From: Glaciimonas sp.
Lineage (GTDB): Bacteria > Pseudomonadota > Gammaproteobacteria > Burkholderiales > Burkholderiaceae_D
Direction: 5' to 3'
Length of the DNA stretch: 64,000 nucleotides
Assembly: GCA_012927585.1 (NCBI GenBank)
Contig: JABBOY010000042.1
Coordinates: 62,001 to 126,000 of the forward strand
The notes below the pieces were generated by a model that had not been told where the DNA came from, did no database searches, and was given only the letters and a program-made list of their open reading frames with translations. How positions within the stretch are numbered: the stretch's first letter is position 1; every line of letters starts with the position of its first letter. Of this stretch, positions 50,141 to 60,187 are shown in pieces. The position numbers and the translations under genes were made by a program.

Positions 50141-50303
50141 CCGTGATTCTACTGATTCCGGCTCGTCCTGTTTGGCGAGCGCGTAAGGTCAATACTTGAT
50201 TGGATTTTTGCCAGATCGGTCTGAAAAATGAAAACTACGTTGGTAAAGCTGGCTGCAAAAATGGATGGCTTAAATAATTCCGATTGCGCTCGCAGCGTCA
50301 GTA

Positions 50304-50732
50304 ATGCAATCCAGTCAATCCAGGAAACCGGTTTTGATGCCTCCTAAACCAGTTTCCTGGATGCACTTGCTGACGCCCTACGAGGCTGAAGCATGGATCG
50401 AAGCTCTCAACCAGGCCTTGCAGCAGTACTTGCCAGAAGCCAACGCAAGTGGTTACGGAGTCTGCTTTTCCCTGGCAGAAGGAGGCGACATCTTTTTGCA
50501 CACCACCTCGGAAGGTTATGTCTTGCTGGATATGACGCCGGATGCGCAGTGGGCCGCGCCCGTTGTTGCCGCCGCTGTCAATGTGGCACAACCTGCCTCC
50601 CAAATTTGGCATTTTCCCGACGATAAGCTAGTGCAATTCGTGCTGGGAATCAGCAGTTTGGTTGCTTCAACAACCATGATTTTGCGGCACGATTTCAATT
50701 GGAAGCGAAAGCGCATTCCTCTGGGTCGCTGA
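50304..50732 (+). CDS. Hypothetical protein, about 142 residues
   Basis: The frame encodes a protein with MHLLTPYEAEAWIEALNQAL, SGYGVCFSLAEGGDIFLHTT and WHFPDDKLVQFVLGISSLVA, alternating hydrophobic and charged segments with two hydrophobic stretches. No family is recognised and there is no signal peptide. ATG 50337 is an alternative start. It lies between deaD and hisC. Coding is supported by regular codon use and length. Confidence 0.55.
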   Translation: MQSSQSRKPVLMPPKPVSWMHLLTPYEAEAWIEALNQALQQYLPEANASGYGVCFSLAEGGDIFLHTTSEGYVLLDMTPDAQWAAPVVAAAVNVAQPASQIWHFPDDKLVQFVLGISSLVASTTMILRHDFNWKRKRIPLGR

Positions 50733-50937
50733 TCGGGAAGTTTTTTTGAGCGCAGTAAAGACGCCTACCGACTTGTAATTTCGGCTTGCCGCATGGAGAT
50801 TCCGTCGCAAAGAGGCAATCATCAAATCGATAAAAACGCTCGGATCGTAGCCTGAAGCCCGCTCCCGCCCGATCAAACAAACAGTGGCGCATGATACCAT
50901 TTATGGCTTCTGCTGCATTCGACCTTGCGAGCCGTTC

Positions 50938-52044
50938 ATGAGCCAATACTGGAGTTCCCTTGTTCACCGTCTGACCCCGTACGTTCCGGGCGAGCAACCC
51001 AAGTTGCCCGACCTGGTCAAGCTGAACACCAATGAAAACCCCTACCCGCCGTCGCCGCAAGCTGTCGCAGCGATGCAGGAGGAATTGGGCGCCACAGGCG
51101 CGAGCTTGCGCCTCTATCCCGACCCCAACGCCGACCGCCTCAAGGACGCCATCGTCGCCCATTTCGCCAAGTTTGCGATCACCCCGGCACAAGTTTTTGT
51201 CGGCAACGGTTCGGATGAAGTGCTTGCACACGCCTTCATGGCGCTGCTCAAGCACGAAACGCCAATCCTGCTGCCGGACATCAGCTACAGCTTCTATCCG
51301 GTGTATTGCGGTCTTTATGGCGTGGAACACCGCGCCATCCCGCTCGGTGAAAACTTTGAAGTCCGGGTCGATGACTACGCTCGCGAGAGCGTTGGCAACG
51401 GCGGCATCGGCGGTATCGTCATTGCCAATCCCAACGCGCCGACCGGCCGGCTGCTGCCGCTGGCTGAAATCGAGCGTCTGGTGGCCGCTCACCGCCAATC
51501 CGTTGTGGTCATTGACGAAGCCTACATCGACTTTGCCGGTCAGGTTATTCCGACAGCGATTGCGCTGGTCAATCGCTATCCCAATCTGCTGGTCATCCGC
51601 ACCCTCTCCAAGTCGCACTCGCTGGCCGGGCTGCGCGTCGGCTATGCCGTCGGCAACAGCCTGCTGATCGAAGCGCTGGAACGAATCAAGAACAGTTTCA
51701 ATTCCTATCCGCTCGACCGTCTGGCCATTGCCGGCGCTGCCGCTGCAATGGCCGACAAGGCGCATCTGGAGAAGACGCGACTAACCGTCATGAACAGTCG
51801 CGCCGCGTTGACGTCCGCGCTCGAAGCCCTCGGCTTCGCGGTGCTGCCGTCGGCCGCCAACTTCATCTTCGCGCGCCATGCGCAACACGATGCCGCGCAA
51901 CTGGCGGCTGAACTGCGCCAGCGCCAGGTCATCGTTCGCCACTTCAAGCTGCCGCGTATCGACCAGTTCCTGCGCATCACCATCGGCACCGACCCGCAGT
52001 GTCAGACACTGGTCGGCGCGCTACGGGAAATCCTCGGCCAGTAG
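50938..52044 (+). CDS. hisC: Histidinol-phosphate aminotransferase
   Basis: HisC is a PLP-dependent aminotransferase converting imidazole-acetol phosphate to histidinol phosphate in histidine synthesis. The 368-residue class I aminotransferase starts [20 protein letters not shown], has [18 protein letters not shown], the PLP-contact [28 protein letters not shown] and the Schiff-base lysine in [16 protein letters not shown]. Here it stands alone, away from any other histidine gene, and its codons are more GC-ended than those of nearby genes, so it may be a second, acquired copy. ATG 50938 matches the family; 50884 would add residues. Confidence 0.9.
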   Translation: MSQYWSSLVHRLTPYVPGEQPKLPDLVKLNTNENPYPPSPQAVAAMQEELGATGASLRLYPDPNADRLKDAIVAHFAKFAITPAQVFVGNGSDEVLAHAFMALLKHETPILLPDISYSFYPVYCGLYGVEHRAIPLGENFEVRVDDYARESVGNGGIGGIVIANPNAPTGRLLPLAEIERLVAAHRQSVVVIDEAYIDFAGQVIPTAIALVNRYPNLLVIRTLSKSHSLAGLRVGYAVGNSLLIEALERIKNSFNSYPLDRLAIAGAAAAMADKAHLEKTRLTVMNSRAALTSALEALGFAVLPSAANFIFARHAQHDAAQLAAELRQRQVIVRHFKLPRIDQFLRITIGTDPQCQTLVGALREILGQ

Positions 52045-52129
52045 CCGGCACGAAGAACAGGCAAAAACCGAGGCCAAGCCAAGCGGCACTTACGCCTGAA
52101 ATCCAATAAGCACGGGCATCTTCAATGCA

Positions 52130-52170
52130 CATGCCTGTAGCGTCAATTTTTATGCGGCATTACAGGCATG
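52130..52170. other. 10-bp inverted repeat between hisC and nfo
   Basis: CATGCCTGTA (52130-52139) and TACAGGCATG (52161-52170) are separated by 21 bp. No T-run follows. It could be an operator or a hairpin, in a 238-bp gap that has no gene. Confidence 0.35.
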
Positions 52171-52282
52171 CGACCTGTAGATTGTCTATTTACGCGGCAA
52201 TCACGGCAGTTGCCGGGGAGCAGCAATCTATCCCCGCTTACTTCCAGGCAATCTTCTCCAACCAATTATCACCGGAGCATTC

Positions 52283-53102
52283 ATGCTGAACATCGGCGGC
52301 CACCTTTCCACCAGCAAAGGCTTCATGGACATGGGTCGGGATGCGCTGTTCATTGGCACCAACACCTTCCAGTTTTTTACGCGCAACTCGCGTGAGGGCA
52401 CCGCCAAGGCTATTGACCCGGCGGATCTCGACGCTTTTCTCGAACTGGCGGCAGAACAGCGCTTTGCCACGCTGCTGGCGCATGCGTCGTACACGCTCAA
52501 ACCGTGTTCGGCGGCCGAGAAAGCCCGAAATTTTGCCATGGCGACCATGCAGGACGATCTGGCGCGCATGGAGCGGCTGTCCGGCAACCTATACAATTTT
52601 TATCCCGGCAGCCACGTCGGGCAAGACGAAGCGGCCGGCATCGGGATGATCGCGGCGCAGTTCAACCGCTTGCTGACGCCACAACAGACGGCCACCTTGC
52701 TGCTAGAAACCATGGCCGGCAAAGGCAGCGAAGTCGGTCGCACGTTCGACGAACTGCAGCAGATTCTGGACGCCGTCGAACTCAAGGAAAAAATGGGCGT
52801 CTGCCTTGACACCTGCCACATCCATGACGCCAGCTAAGACATCGTCGGCAATCAGGACGGCGTACTGACGGAATTCGACAGCCTCATCGGCCTCGACAAG
52901 CTGCGCGCCATCCACCTCAACGACAGCCTGAATCCTTTCGGCAGCCACAAGGATCGCCACGCCCGCATCGGCTACGGCCATATCCGCCTGGAAGCCATCA
53001 CCCGGATCATCAACCATCCGGCGTTACGTCAGTTGCCGTTCCTGCTCGAAACGCCCAACGAACTGTCCGGCTACGCCGAGGAGATCGTCTTGCTAGCGGG
53101 TA
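52283..53102 (+). pseudogene. nfo: Endonuclease IV (nfo), broken by a nonsense codon
   Basis: Nfo is a zinc-dependent AP endonuclease of base excision repair. The frame gives [60 protein letters not shown] and [11 protein letters not shown], then TAA at 52835-52837 where the family has a tyrosine (TAC to TAA would do this). After the stop the same frame continues correctly as [34 protein letters not shown] and [19 protein letters not shown], so all zinc ligands on both sides survive. The normal stop is absent and the frame runs on into the next gene. One changed base or a sequencing error would restore it to about 273 residues. Confidence 0.88.
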
Positions 53103-53248
53103 CTGCCTGGTCGGTCGTACTAGCTCTTGTCAACCTGACTGCATTGCTGCAAACTGGCGTTGACTTATCCCATAGCATGACCTACTGCACAGCGTGGTTG
53201 ATGAAAAATCGCGCTGCAATTCTATTTCCAAATCTGAGTAAACCCATT

Positions 53249-54397
53249 ATGAATCATACAAAATTAATCCCACTACTGGGTGCGATGGCGTTCGCTATCG
53301 CAGGCAATGCAGTTGCAGCGGAACAAATCGTCAAGATTGGCCATGTCGCGCCGATTTCCGGCGGTATCGCGCATATTGGCAAGGACGTGGAAAACGGTGT
53401 GCGCATGGCGATTGAAGAACAGAACGCCAAAAACATCGTCATTGGCGGCAATAAAATTCAGTTTATCTTGCTGGCCGAAGATGATGCCGGTGATCCAAGA
53501 CAAGCCACCACCGTGGCGCAAAAACTGGTGGATGCAAAAGTCAATGGCGTCATCGGTCACCTCAATTCCGGTACCACGATCCCCGCTTCGCGCATTTATC
53601 ATGACGCCGGTATTCCGCAGATTTCCCCTGCCGCGACTAATCCAAAATACACCCAGCAAGGCTACAACACGACTTTTCGCGTAGTCGCCAACGATAGCCA
53701 GCTCGGAGGCGCGCTCGGCCGTTACGCCACCACTGTCCTGAAAGCCAAGAACTTTGCGGTGATCGACGATCGTACCGCGTACGGCCAGGGCCTTGCGTCC
53801 GAATTCATCAAGAGCGTCAAGAAACAATCTGCACGCGCCAATATCGTTTCGCAGCAATACACCACGGATAAAGCGACTGACTTCAATGCGATTCTGACCG
53901 CGATCAAGGACAAAAATCCAGATGCGATCTTCTTCGGCGGACTCGATTCGGTAGCTGGCCCGATGCTGCGCCAGATGAAGCAACTCGGCATTCATGCCAA
54001 GTTCATCGGTGGCGATGCCATTTGCACCAGTGAAATTGTCAAGCTGGCCGGGGACGCGTTGGGCGAAGGTCAGGTGTATTGCGCAGAAGCGGGCGGTGTG
54101 GTTGAAGCCAACAAAAAATCGCTCGATAACTTCAAGACTGCCTACAAAAAGAAATTCAATATCGAAGTCCAGATATATTCGCCGTATTCATACGACGCCA
54201 CCAACGCCATGATCGCTGCAATGCAGCAAGCGAAATCGGTCGAGCCGGCAAAATATCTGCCGTTTTTGGCTAAAATCAACTACACCGGCGTCTCGGGTAT
54301 CATCGCCTTCGATACCAAAGGTGACATCAAGAATGGCGCGCTGACGATCTACACTTACAAAGACGACAAGCGCACTCAGGTAACCGTGACTAAGTAA
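53249..54397 (+). CDS. Branched-chain amino-acid-type ABC transporter substrate-binding protein
   Basis: The 382-residue protein has a signal peptide ([23 protein letters not shown]) and the Leu/Ile/Val-binding-protein fold: [60 protein letters not shown] and [17 protein letters not shown]. It should capture amino acids or amides in the periplasm. ATG 53249 is the likely start, though the frame is open from 52838 through the 3' half of nfo, so a stop-codon readthrough of nfo would fuse the two. No permease genes follow in the window. Confidence 0.88.
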   Translation: MNHTKLIPLLGAMAFAIAGNAVAAEQIVKIGHVAPISGGIAHIGKDVENGVRMAIEEQNAKNIVIGGNKIQFILLAEDDAGDPRQATTVAQKLVDAKVNGVIGHLNSGTTIPASRIYHDAGIPQISPAATNPKYTQQGYNTTFRVVANDSQLGGALGRYATTVLKAKNFAVIDDRTAYGQGLASEFIKSVKKQSARANIVSQQYTTDKATDFNAILTAIKDKNPDAIFFGGLDSVAGPMLRQMKQLGIHAKFIGGDAICTSEIVKLAGDALGEGQVYCAEAGGVVEANKKSLDNFKTAYKKKFNIEVQIYSPYSYDATNAMIAAMQQAKSVEPAKYLPFLAKINYTGVSGIIAFDTKGDIKNGALTIYTYKDDKRTQVTVTK

Positions 54398-54441
54398 TTT
54401 GGGTCTGGATGATGCCGGCCTGAAGCCAATTTTCTGAGCAA

Positions 54442-54487
54442 TAAAAATGCCTGCGCAACTGAATATTGATTGCGCCGGCATTTTTAT
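54442..54487. terminator. Bidirectional terminator
   Basis: AAAAATGCC-T-GCGCAA and TTGCGC-C-GGCATTTTT pair with a single mismatch around an 11-base loop, with flanking A- and T-runs. Confidence 0.85.
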
Positions 54488-54503
54488 TTTTTATTAAATA
54501 ACG

Positions 54504-54576
54504 GGAGTATATGAAAAATAATATGCTTTTCCGCATACATATTATGCAGCATTAAAAAATACACGGGGTAGGTATG
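54504..54576 (+). repeat. Dispersed intergenic element, copy 6 (forward)
   Basis: GGAGTATATGAAAAATAATA, then TTTTCCGCATACATATTATG, CAGCATTAAAAAATACAC and GGGGTAGGTATG. The second hairpin CGCATA/TATGC is clear. It is adjacent to the binding-protein terminator. Confidence 0.8.
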
Positions 54577-54617
54577 AATTGCTTGAAGCGAGACGCCGAT
54601 AGGCGACTCAAAACTGT

Positions 54618-55631
54618 CTACACCCAGCCGCTATCGTGCAATTCCTTCTTGATGTATGCGTAAAACACCGGTGCTGCAACTACGCCGTGCAGGCCGAATA
54701 GCGTTTCCATTACCAGTATTGCACTCAGCAACTCCCACGAGCGGGCATTGACTTGGGCGCCGATGATTCTGGCATTCAAAAAATACTCCATCTTGTGAAT
54801 CAGTATCATGAAGATCAGTGACGCAATCGCCGTATTTAAGCCATGTGACAAGGCCACGATCACGATCACCGAGTTAGACACGATGTTGCCGACCACCGGT
54901 ATCAGGCCGACGATGAAGGTGATGGCAATCATGCTCTTGGTAAATGGCAGATGCACGCCTGCCAGCGGCAACACCACTACCAGATAAAGCGTAGTGAATG
55001 TGGTGTTGATGAGCGAAATGCGGACTTGGGCGAACACTACTTTCTGGAAAATTTCGCGCAAATTGAGCATTCGTTCATGCAGTGCGGCGGCAAATGGCAG
55101 GTAGCTTACATGTGCAGTAGCGTCCTGTAGCGCGACCATGCTGCCGATGATCATGCCGAGCAGCAGATGGACGATGATGCGCCCGGCTTCTTGCCCTAGC
55201 AATTTTGCCTCACCCGCGTGTGCCCGCAGCCAGTCGGTCAAGAGTGTGCGCAAGGCATCGACGCCATCCGGCAAATATTCACGTACCCAGGGCGGGATCT
55301 GATTCCGCGACGCTTCGATAATATCGGCCAGTTTTTGCAGCAAGCTGGAAAGATTGCCGGTATCGCTGCGCATAAACGCAAACATTGCCCAGATCAGGGT
55401 CGACAAGGCCGCCACAATCAACCCGGACAGCAAGGCAACCGCGATCCAGCGCGCCTGGTGGGTGCTGAATTTTTTGGCAATGGTGGGCGCCACCAGATGC
55501 ACCAGAGAATGCACCAGCAAGCCTGAAAACAGCGCCAATAGCAGGCCCGACTTGAGCACCACAAATAACGCCACGGCCATCAGTACGTAAGATGCTGCGA
55601 CCGGCAAAGTGATCTGGCTTGGTTTGTTCAT
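54618..55631 (-). CDS. AI-2E family transporter (permease)
   Basis: The 337-residue protein starts MNKPSQITLPVAASYVLMAV and has seven or eight hydrophobic segments, including residues 15-35, 55-75, 140-165 and the C-terminal pair TKSMIAITFIVGLIPVVGNI and LSAILVMETLFGLHGVVAAP, the pattern of the AI-2E (TqsA/PerM) family. Members include autoinducer-2 exporters and sodium-proton antiporters; the substrate here is unknown. ATG 55631 is used; upstream in-frame starts would add residues in a non-conserved way. Confidence 0.85.
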   Translation of the reverse strand: MNKPSQITLPVAASYVLMAVALFVVLKSGLLLALFSGLLVHSLVHLVAPTIAKKFSTHQARWIAVALLSGLIVAALSTLIWAMFAFMRSDTGNLSSLLQKLADIIEASRNQIPPWVREYLPDGVDALRTLLTDWLRAHAGEAKLLGQEAGRIIVHLLLGMIIGSMVALQDATAHVSYLPFAAALHERMLNLREIFQKVVFAQVRISLINTTFTTLYLVVVLPLAGVHLPFTKSMIAITFIVGLIPVVGNIVSNSVIVIVALSHGLNTAIASLIFMILIHKMEYFLNARIIGAQVNARSWELLSAILVMETLFGLHGVVAAPVFYAYIKKELHDSGWV

Positions 55632-56205
55632 GGGAATAGTAAGTGAGAAAGTGAACGTGATTAAGCCACTGCTTATCAATAAATTCAATCGAAATAGGGC
55701 TTAAGCATAGTATCGACGACAAAATGGCGCCGTTAATGTGCCAATTAAATATTAAAAAATAAGGAGTATGTTGATAAAGCAATGCATCTTCGCAAATATA
55801 TCTGGGAATTTTAAAAATACAGTAATGGGTATATAAATTGTTGCCAGTTGTAAACAATTAAGCCATTTCTCAGTAAGACGGTGCCGCTGGCCCAGGGTTT
55901 CACGCGTCGGCCAGACTTGTTTGCCGATCCGCAGTTCTAGGTCTTCATAATCAGCCTTACAGGCTGATCTCGGATCGCGGTTCAAGGTTCAATGATACAA
56001 AATGCAAGCTATGTTGGCTAACGCACAGAAAGGCATGAATTCTCTGAGTATTATTAGAATCGCAAGGTTCATATCGTATTGCATCGTAACCATCCCTCTC
56101 TAGCCCACTGAACACCACAGCGAGTATCGTCATGCACCTGCTATTAACATCTACCGAATCTTCCGGCTTCCAGCCCCGGCGTTATCGCCTGCTGGGTAGC
56201 TGCGC
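55632..56205. other. Intergenic gap with dispersed element copy 7
   Basis: The 574 bp hold element copy 7 and, at about 55860-55985 on the minus strand, a stretch that reads DYEDLELRIGKQVWPTRETL, protein-like but with no start or family; it may be a gene relic. A pair CCGATCC / GGATCGC near 55925 and 55971 is also present. No gene can be supported. Confidence 0.4.
55763..55835 (+). repeat. Dispersed intergenic element, copy 7 (forward)
   Basis: GGAGTATGTTGATAAAGCAA, then CATCTTCGCAAATATATC, TTTTAAAAATACAG and GGGTATATA. The first hairpin is TTG/CAA here, replacing GCC/GGC of other copies. Confidence 0.75.
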
Positions 56206-57855
56206 ATGAGTGCCGCAACCAATCCGCTAGCCGGCACATCGGCGTTGCAGTCAATGCTGGTCGATGTGTCGAAGCTGCTCGCCGCTTATGTTGACCTGCG
56301 CCCCGATCCTTCGGTGCCGGCCCAGCGCGTCGCTTTCGGCACTTCCGGTCACCGCGGCAGTTCGTTCGAGCGCAGCTTTAATGAATGGCATGTGCTGGCG
56401 ATCAGCCAGGCGATTTGCGAATACCGCAAAACCAAGGGTATCGATGGCCCGCTGTACATCGGTATGGATACCCATGCGCTGTCGCAGCCGGCTTTCGAGA
56501 GTGCGCTGGAGGTGTTGGCCGCTAACCGGGTTGAAACGATGGTTTCCAAAGGTGGCGAATTCACGCCGACGCCAGCGGTCTCGCATGCGATTCTGGCCTA
56601 CAACCGCGGTCGCACATCGGGGCTGGCCGACGGCATCGTCATCACGCCCTCGCACAACCCGCCCGCCGACGGCGGCTTCAAATATAACCCGCCGAACGGC
56701 GGCCCGGCCGATACCGGCGTTACCGGCTGGATCCAGGCCAGGGCCAACGCTCTGCTCGAAGCCGGCTTGAAAGAAGTGCGCCGCATGCCGCTGGCGCAAG
56801 CGCGCCGCGCTGCTACCACGCATGAGTACGATTTTCTCGAAGCCTACGTTGCCGATCTGGAGAGTGTGCTCGATCTTGAGGTGATTCACGCTTCCGGCAT
56901 TCGCATGGGTGTGGATCCGCTGGGTGGTGCCGGGGTGCATTACTGGGCGCGGATTGCCGAGCGCTACCGGCTCGATCTGAACGTGGTCAGCACGGTAGTC
57001 GACCCGACTTTCAGCTTCATGTCACTGGACTGGGATGGCAAGATTCGCATGGATCCATCTTCGCCGTTCGCGATGCAGCGGTTGATCGGATTGAAGGATC
57101 GCTTTCAGGTCGCGTTTGCCTGCGACACCGATTACGATCGTCATGGCATTGTGACGCCCGCAGCCGGGCTGCTGCCGACCAACCACTACCTGAGCGTTGC
57201 GATCGATTACCTGTTCCGTAATCGCCCGCACTGGAGCCCGCAAGCGGCAGTGGGCAAATCGGTGGTCAGCAGCGCGCTGATCGACCGCGTGACGCAGCGG
57301 CTGGGACGCAAGCTTTACGAGGTCCCAGTCGGCTTCAAATGGTTCGTCGACGGCCTGTGCGACGGTTCACTCGCCTTCGGTTGCGAGGAAAGCGCCGGCG
57401 CAACTTTCAGCCGCATGGACGGCACCGTCTGGACCACCGACAAGGATGGCATCGTGGCGTCGTTGCTGGCGGCGGAAATCAGCGCCAGCACTGGCCGCGA
57501 TATTGGTGAACTGTATCGCGACCTGGTGCGTGATTTGGGCGAGCCGTTCACGGATCGAGTCGAAGCGCCGGCGACTGCCGAGCAAAAAATCCGATTGGCG
57601 AAACTGTCTCCCAGACAGATAGACAGCACCGAGATGGCCGGCGAGAAGATCGAAAGCGTGCTTGATCGTGCACCCGGCAACAACGCGCCGATTGGTGGCA
57701 TCAAGGTGATCACAGCCAGTGGCTGGTTCGCGGCGCGCCCGTCCGGCACTGAGGATATCTACAAGATTTATGCGGAAAGCTTCAAGAGTAAGGCGCACCT
57801 GAAATTGATGGTGCAAGAGGCCCAAAGCATCGTCGATGCAGCGCTCGCGGCGTGA
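56206..57855 (+). CDS. pgm: Phosphoglucomutase, alpha-D-glucose-specific
   Basis: Pgm interconverts glucose-1- and glucose-6-phosphate. The 549-residue protein has the phosphoserine loop IVITPSHNPPADGGFKYNPP, the metal-binding DTDYDRHGIVTPAAG, the sugar-binding GCEESAGATFSRMDGTVWTT and the phosphate-binding FAARPSGTEDIYKIYAES. Complete and of normal length for the bacterial long form. It follows a 574-bp gap; a DUF488 gene follows after 23 bp. Confidence 0.95.
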   Translation: MSAATNPLAGTSALQSMLVDVSKLLAAYVDLRPDPSVPAQRVAFGTSGHRGSSFERSFNEWHVLAISQAICEYRKTKGIDGPLYIGMDTHALSQPAFESALEVLAANRVETMVSKGGEFTPTPAVSHAILAYNRGRTSGLADGIVITPSHNPPADGGFKYNPPNGGPADTGVTGWIQARANALLEAGLKEVRRMPLAQARRAATTHEYDFLEAYVADLESVLDLEVIHASGIRMGVDPLGGAGVHYWARIAERYRLDLNVVSTVVDPTFSFMSLDWDGKIRMDPSSPFAMQRLIGLKDRFQVAFACDTDYDRHGIVTPAAGLLPTNHYLSVAIDYLFRNRPHWSPQAAVGKSVVSSALIDRVTQRLGRKLYEVPVGFKWFVDGLCDGSLAFGCEESAGATFSRMDGTVWTTDKDGIVASLLAAEISASTGRDIGELYRDLVRDLGEPFTDRVEAPATAEQKIRLAKLSPRQIDSTEMAGEKIESVLDRAPGNNAPIGGIKVITASGWFAARPSGTEDIYKIYAESFKSKAHLKLMVQEAQSIVDAALAA

Positions 57856-57878
57856 TGCTGTCGTGCGGCGTTTGACAG

Positions 57879-58472
57879 GTGATCGGAGTGTCTGTGAGTG
57901 AGTCGGCGAGCAATGTTGATGTTGATGTTAATGCGCTAACGGTTTGGACTATCGGCCATTCGACGCGTGCACTGGATGATTTTCTGGCGCTGTTGGCGCA
58001 GTACCGGATTGAGGCGGTGGCAGACGTGCGCAGTTTTCCCGGTTCGCGACGTTATCCGCACTTTGGCCGGCTTGCGCTGCAAGCTAGTTTGCCCCAACAC
58101 CGGCTTGAATATCATTGGCTGCAGGCCCTTGGCGGACGCCGCCGGCCGGTGCCGGACTCCCCCAATACTGCGTGGCGCAATATCAGTTTTCGCAGCTACG
58201 CCGACTACATGCAGACGCCGGAATTCGGCGCAGGTCTGGATCAGTTTCTGGAACTTGCGCGGCGTTTGCGCACAACTCTGATGTGCGCGGAATCCCTGTG
58301 GTGGCGCTGTCACCGCTCCATGATCGCCGATGCTCTGCGTGCCCGCGGCATCAATGTGGTGCATATCCTCGATGCGAAACACAGTACGCTCCATCCTTGG
58401 ACTGCACCGGCGCGTATCGTGGAAGGCAGGCTGACTTACAGTGCGGAGGAAAACGACGCCCCGTTGCTCTGA
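57879..58472 (+). CDS. DUF488 domain protein
   Basis: The 197-residue protein has the DUF488 pattern: WTIGHSTRALDDFLALLAQY, VADVRSFPGSRRYPHF, and MCAESLWWRCHRSMIADALR, which carries the conserved cysteine and histidine motif of this family. Function is unknown; some relatives are near DNA or redox genes. A GTG start at 57879 or 57894 gives a normal length. The gene follows pgm closely and probably is co-transcribed with it. Confidence 0.82.
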   Translation: MIGVSVSESASNVDVDVNALTVWTIGHSTRALDDFLALLAQYRIEAVADVRSFPGSRRYPHFGRLALQASLPQHRLEYHWLQALGGRRRPVPDSPNTAWRNISFRSYADYMQTPEFGAGLDQFLELARRLRTTLMCAESLWWRCHRSMIADALRARGINVVHILDAKHSTLHPWTAPARIVEGRLTYSAEENDAPLL

Positions 58473-58570
58473 TGCGGTGTTTGCATTTTCGGCAGAGCGA
58501 TCTGCGGACTGTCTAAATCGACCCAGCGTAGAATACGAATAGCGCACTTCGAAATAGCGTAATACACTAT

Positions 58571-58640
58571 TGGGTATAACAAAAAATACTGCTTTCTCCG
58601 CTTCATATGCGTCGCATATAAAATATACTGGTTAAAATTC
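58571..58640 (+). repeat. Dispersed intergenic element, copy 8 (forward)
   Basis: It starts GGGTATAACAAAAAATACTG, continues CTTTCTCCGCTTCATATGCG and ends AAAATATACTGG. The outer and first hairpin pair GTAT/ATAC is visible, with CGC/GCG in the second. Confidence 0.65.
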
Positions 58641-59810
58641 TTACATTTTTGTTAGTCTTTTGGCGATAAAAGCCGGACGCTGTTCCCATAGCAGGCTGGC
58701 TACGAAGACTGCTGCTCCCATCCACAATACAACCACCACCGCATTCACATGGATGCTTTCCATTAAAGCGCCGGTCAGCAGCGGCCCACCGCTGCCCGAG
58801 ACACCCCAGGTGGCGTTGATGATGGCGGTAGCAGCGACCAGTCGTTGGCCGGAAAAGCGTTCGCCGCAGGCTACCAACGAGAGTACATAGATGCCGCCGG
58901 CAGCGCCGCCCAGTACATACAGCAGGGTCCACCACAGCCATGGCAGCATGACAGCAAGTGGCATTAGCGGCAGCAGCAGGCAGGCGGCCAAGCCGCATCC
59001 CATGTGGACGCGAGCGCGGCCGATGCGGTCGGCCAGCCAGCCGAGCGGGAACTGCAAAGTGGTGTTGCCGATCAGCATCACGCTCGCAGACAGCAGCGCC
59101 TGTTCGACCGAGATGCCGTGACGCATGCCGAACAGCGGCAGCAGGCTTAACGCCAACGCATCGAACAGGGCGAAAAAGGCGGTGCCGAGGATGATCACGG
59201 GCATGCGCGGAGCGACGATTTTCCAGTCTGCCTTGGGTTCGTCTTCGATGATGTGGCTGCGATTGGACATCAGCGCCAGGCCCGGAATCGATAGTAGAAA
59301 CAATGCGCCGCAAGCTGCGAATGGCCAGGCAATCCGATCTGAAAGCAGTGCCACCAGAGCCGGGCCGATCAGCTGGAACAAAGTAAAAGTGGTGGCGTAC
59401 AGGGCCACTACCCGCCCGCGTGAGCCATCCGGCGCCAGCTTATTGACCCAGGCTTCGCCCACAGTAAACAGCACGCCTAAGGCGGCACCGAAAATGAAGC
59501 GCAGTACGCTCCAGTAGATCAAGTGGGTGCTGGTTTGCATCAGCATGGTGGACAACGCGGCGACTGCCACCGCACCGATCATGCTGTTGCGCGGCCCCAA
59601 GCGCGCCACCCACCCCGCCACGAATGGCACTATCGCCAGGATGCCGAGTGCGCCCAGGGCTGTCATCAGGCCGACGACATGGTTGCCCAGGCCGCGCTGA
59701 TCGAGCGCTAAAGCAGTCAACGGCAAGGTTGCGCCGAGGCCGAGGCCGACTACGGCCACACTGACGGTGAGCGCCAGAAAATCCCGCCACGGCAGCGTCT
59801 TCATAGCCAT
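58641..59810 (-). CDS. MFS transporter (YcaD/UMF-like)
   Basis: The 389-residue protein has twelve hydrophobic segments, beginning LPWRDFLALTVSVAVVGLGL and with the central loop SHIIEDEPKADWKIVAPRMP. Motifs such as PFVAGWVARLGPRNSMIG (MFS motif A) in the loop between segments 2 and 3 and GWLADRIGRARVHMGC between 8 and 9 identify the major facilitator family. It is close to the YcaD/UMF-type exporter group; the substrate is unknown. It is convergent with the DUF488 gene across copy 8. Confidence 0.86.
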   Translation of the reverse strand: MAMKTLPWRDFLALTVSVAVVGLGLGATLPLTALALDQRGLGNHVVGLMTALGALGILAIVPFVAGWVARLGPRNSMIGAVAVAALSTMLMQTSTHLIYWSVLRFIFGAALGVLFTVGEAWVNKLAPDGSRGRVVALYATTFTLFQLIGPALVALLSDRIAWPFAACGALFLLSIPGLALMSNRSHIIEDEPKADWKIVAPRMPVIILGTAFFALFDALALSLLPLFGMRHGISVEQALLSASVMLIGNTTLQFPLGWLADRIGRARVHMGCGLAACLLLPLMPLAVMLPWLWWTLLYVLGGAAGGIYVLSLVACGERFSGQRLVAATAIINATWGVSGSGGPLLTGALMESIHVNAVVVVLWMGAAVFVASLLWEQRPAFIAKRLTKM

Positions 59811-60187
59811 GCCCCGGCCAGGATCAGGTGTGCTGTCAGCATCTTGCGCAAGCGGGCGGCGAAAGGGCCGAGCATGAAAATATCGGTTTGGGCCGGCGTT
59901 GCACCGGGCAAGCCGGCAAATGAAAATTTGATTGTCACGGAGTGTAAAGTGGTTCTATTGATATTGTGAAAGTGGAACTGCTAATTTAGTTCGATCCAGC
60001 TTAAGATAATTTTAACGGGTATTTTTGCATATAGATAGCCGTATGAACCGGTTCACAGACCGGTTTTTTATGTACATAAAAGCGGATCTAAAAATATAAA
60101 AATATTGCGTTAAATTGGTTTTATGGGTTTTCCCCTAAAATCTAAAAAACCGATTTCTGCCAAGCCGTTCCATACCGGGGAATTCAA
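59811..60187. other. Divergent regulatory gap
   Basis: The 377 bp lie between the divergent MFS gene and the glutamine-synthetase-like gene. It holds a terminator-like hairpin at 60046-60070, a GGGTATTTTTGCATATA piece near 60018 that may be a fragment of the dispersed element, and an AT-rich stretch before 60188. No gene is seen. Confidence 0.5.
60046..60070 (+). terminator. Terminator-like hairpin in the puuA-like leader
   Basis: AACCGG and CCGGTT pair around TTCACAGA, followed by TTTTA. Lying 118 bp upstream of the glutamine-synthetase-like start on the same strand, it could end an upstream transcript or act as an attenuator. Confidence 0.55.

Noticed and set aside
50695-51765. 356-codon minus-strand frame in hisC
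   Set aside because: Shadow of hisC.
60018-60035. Another copy of the dispersed element
   Set aside because: Only GGGTATTTTTGCATATA-like similarity; the second half and hairpins are absent.
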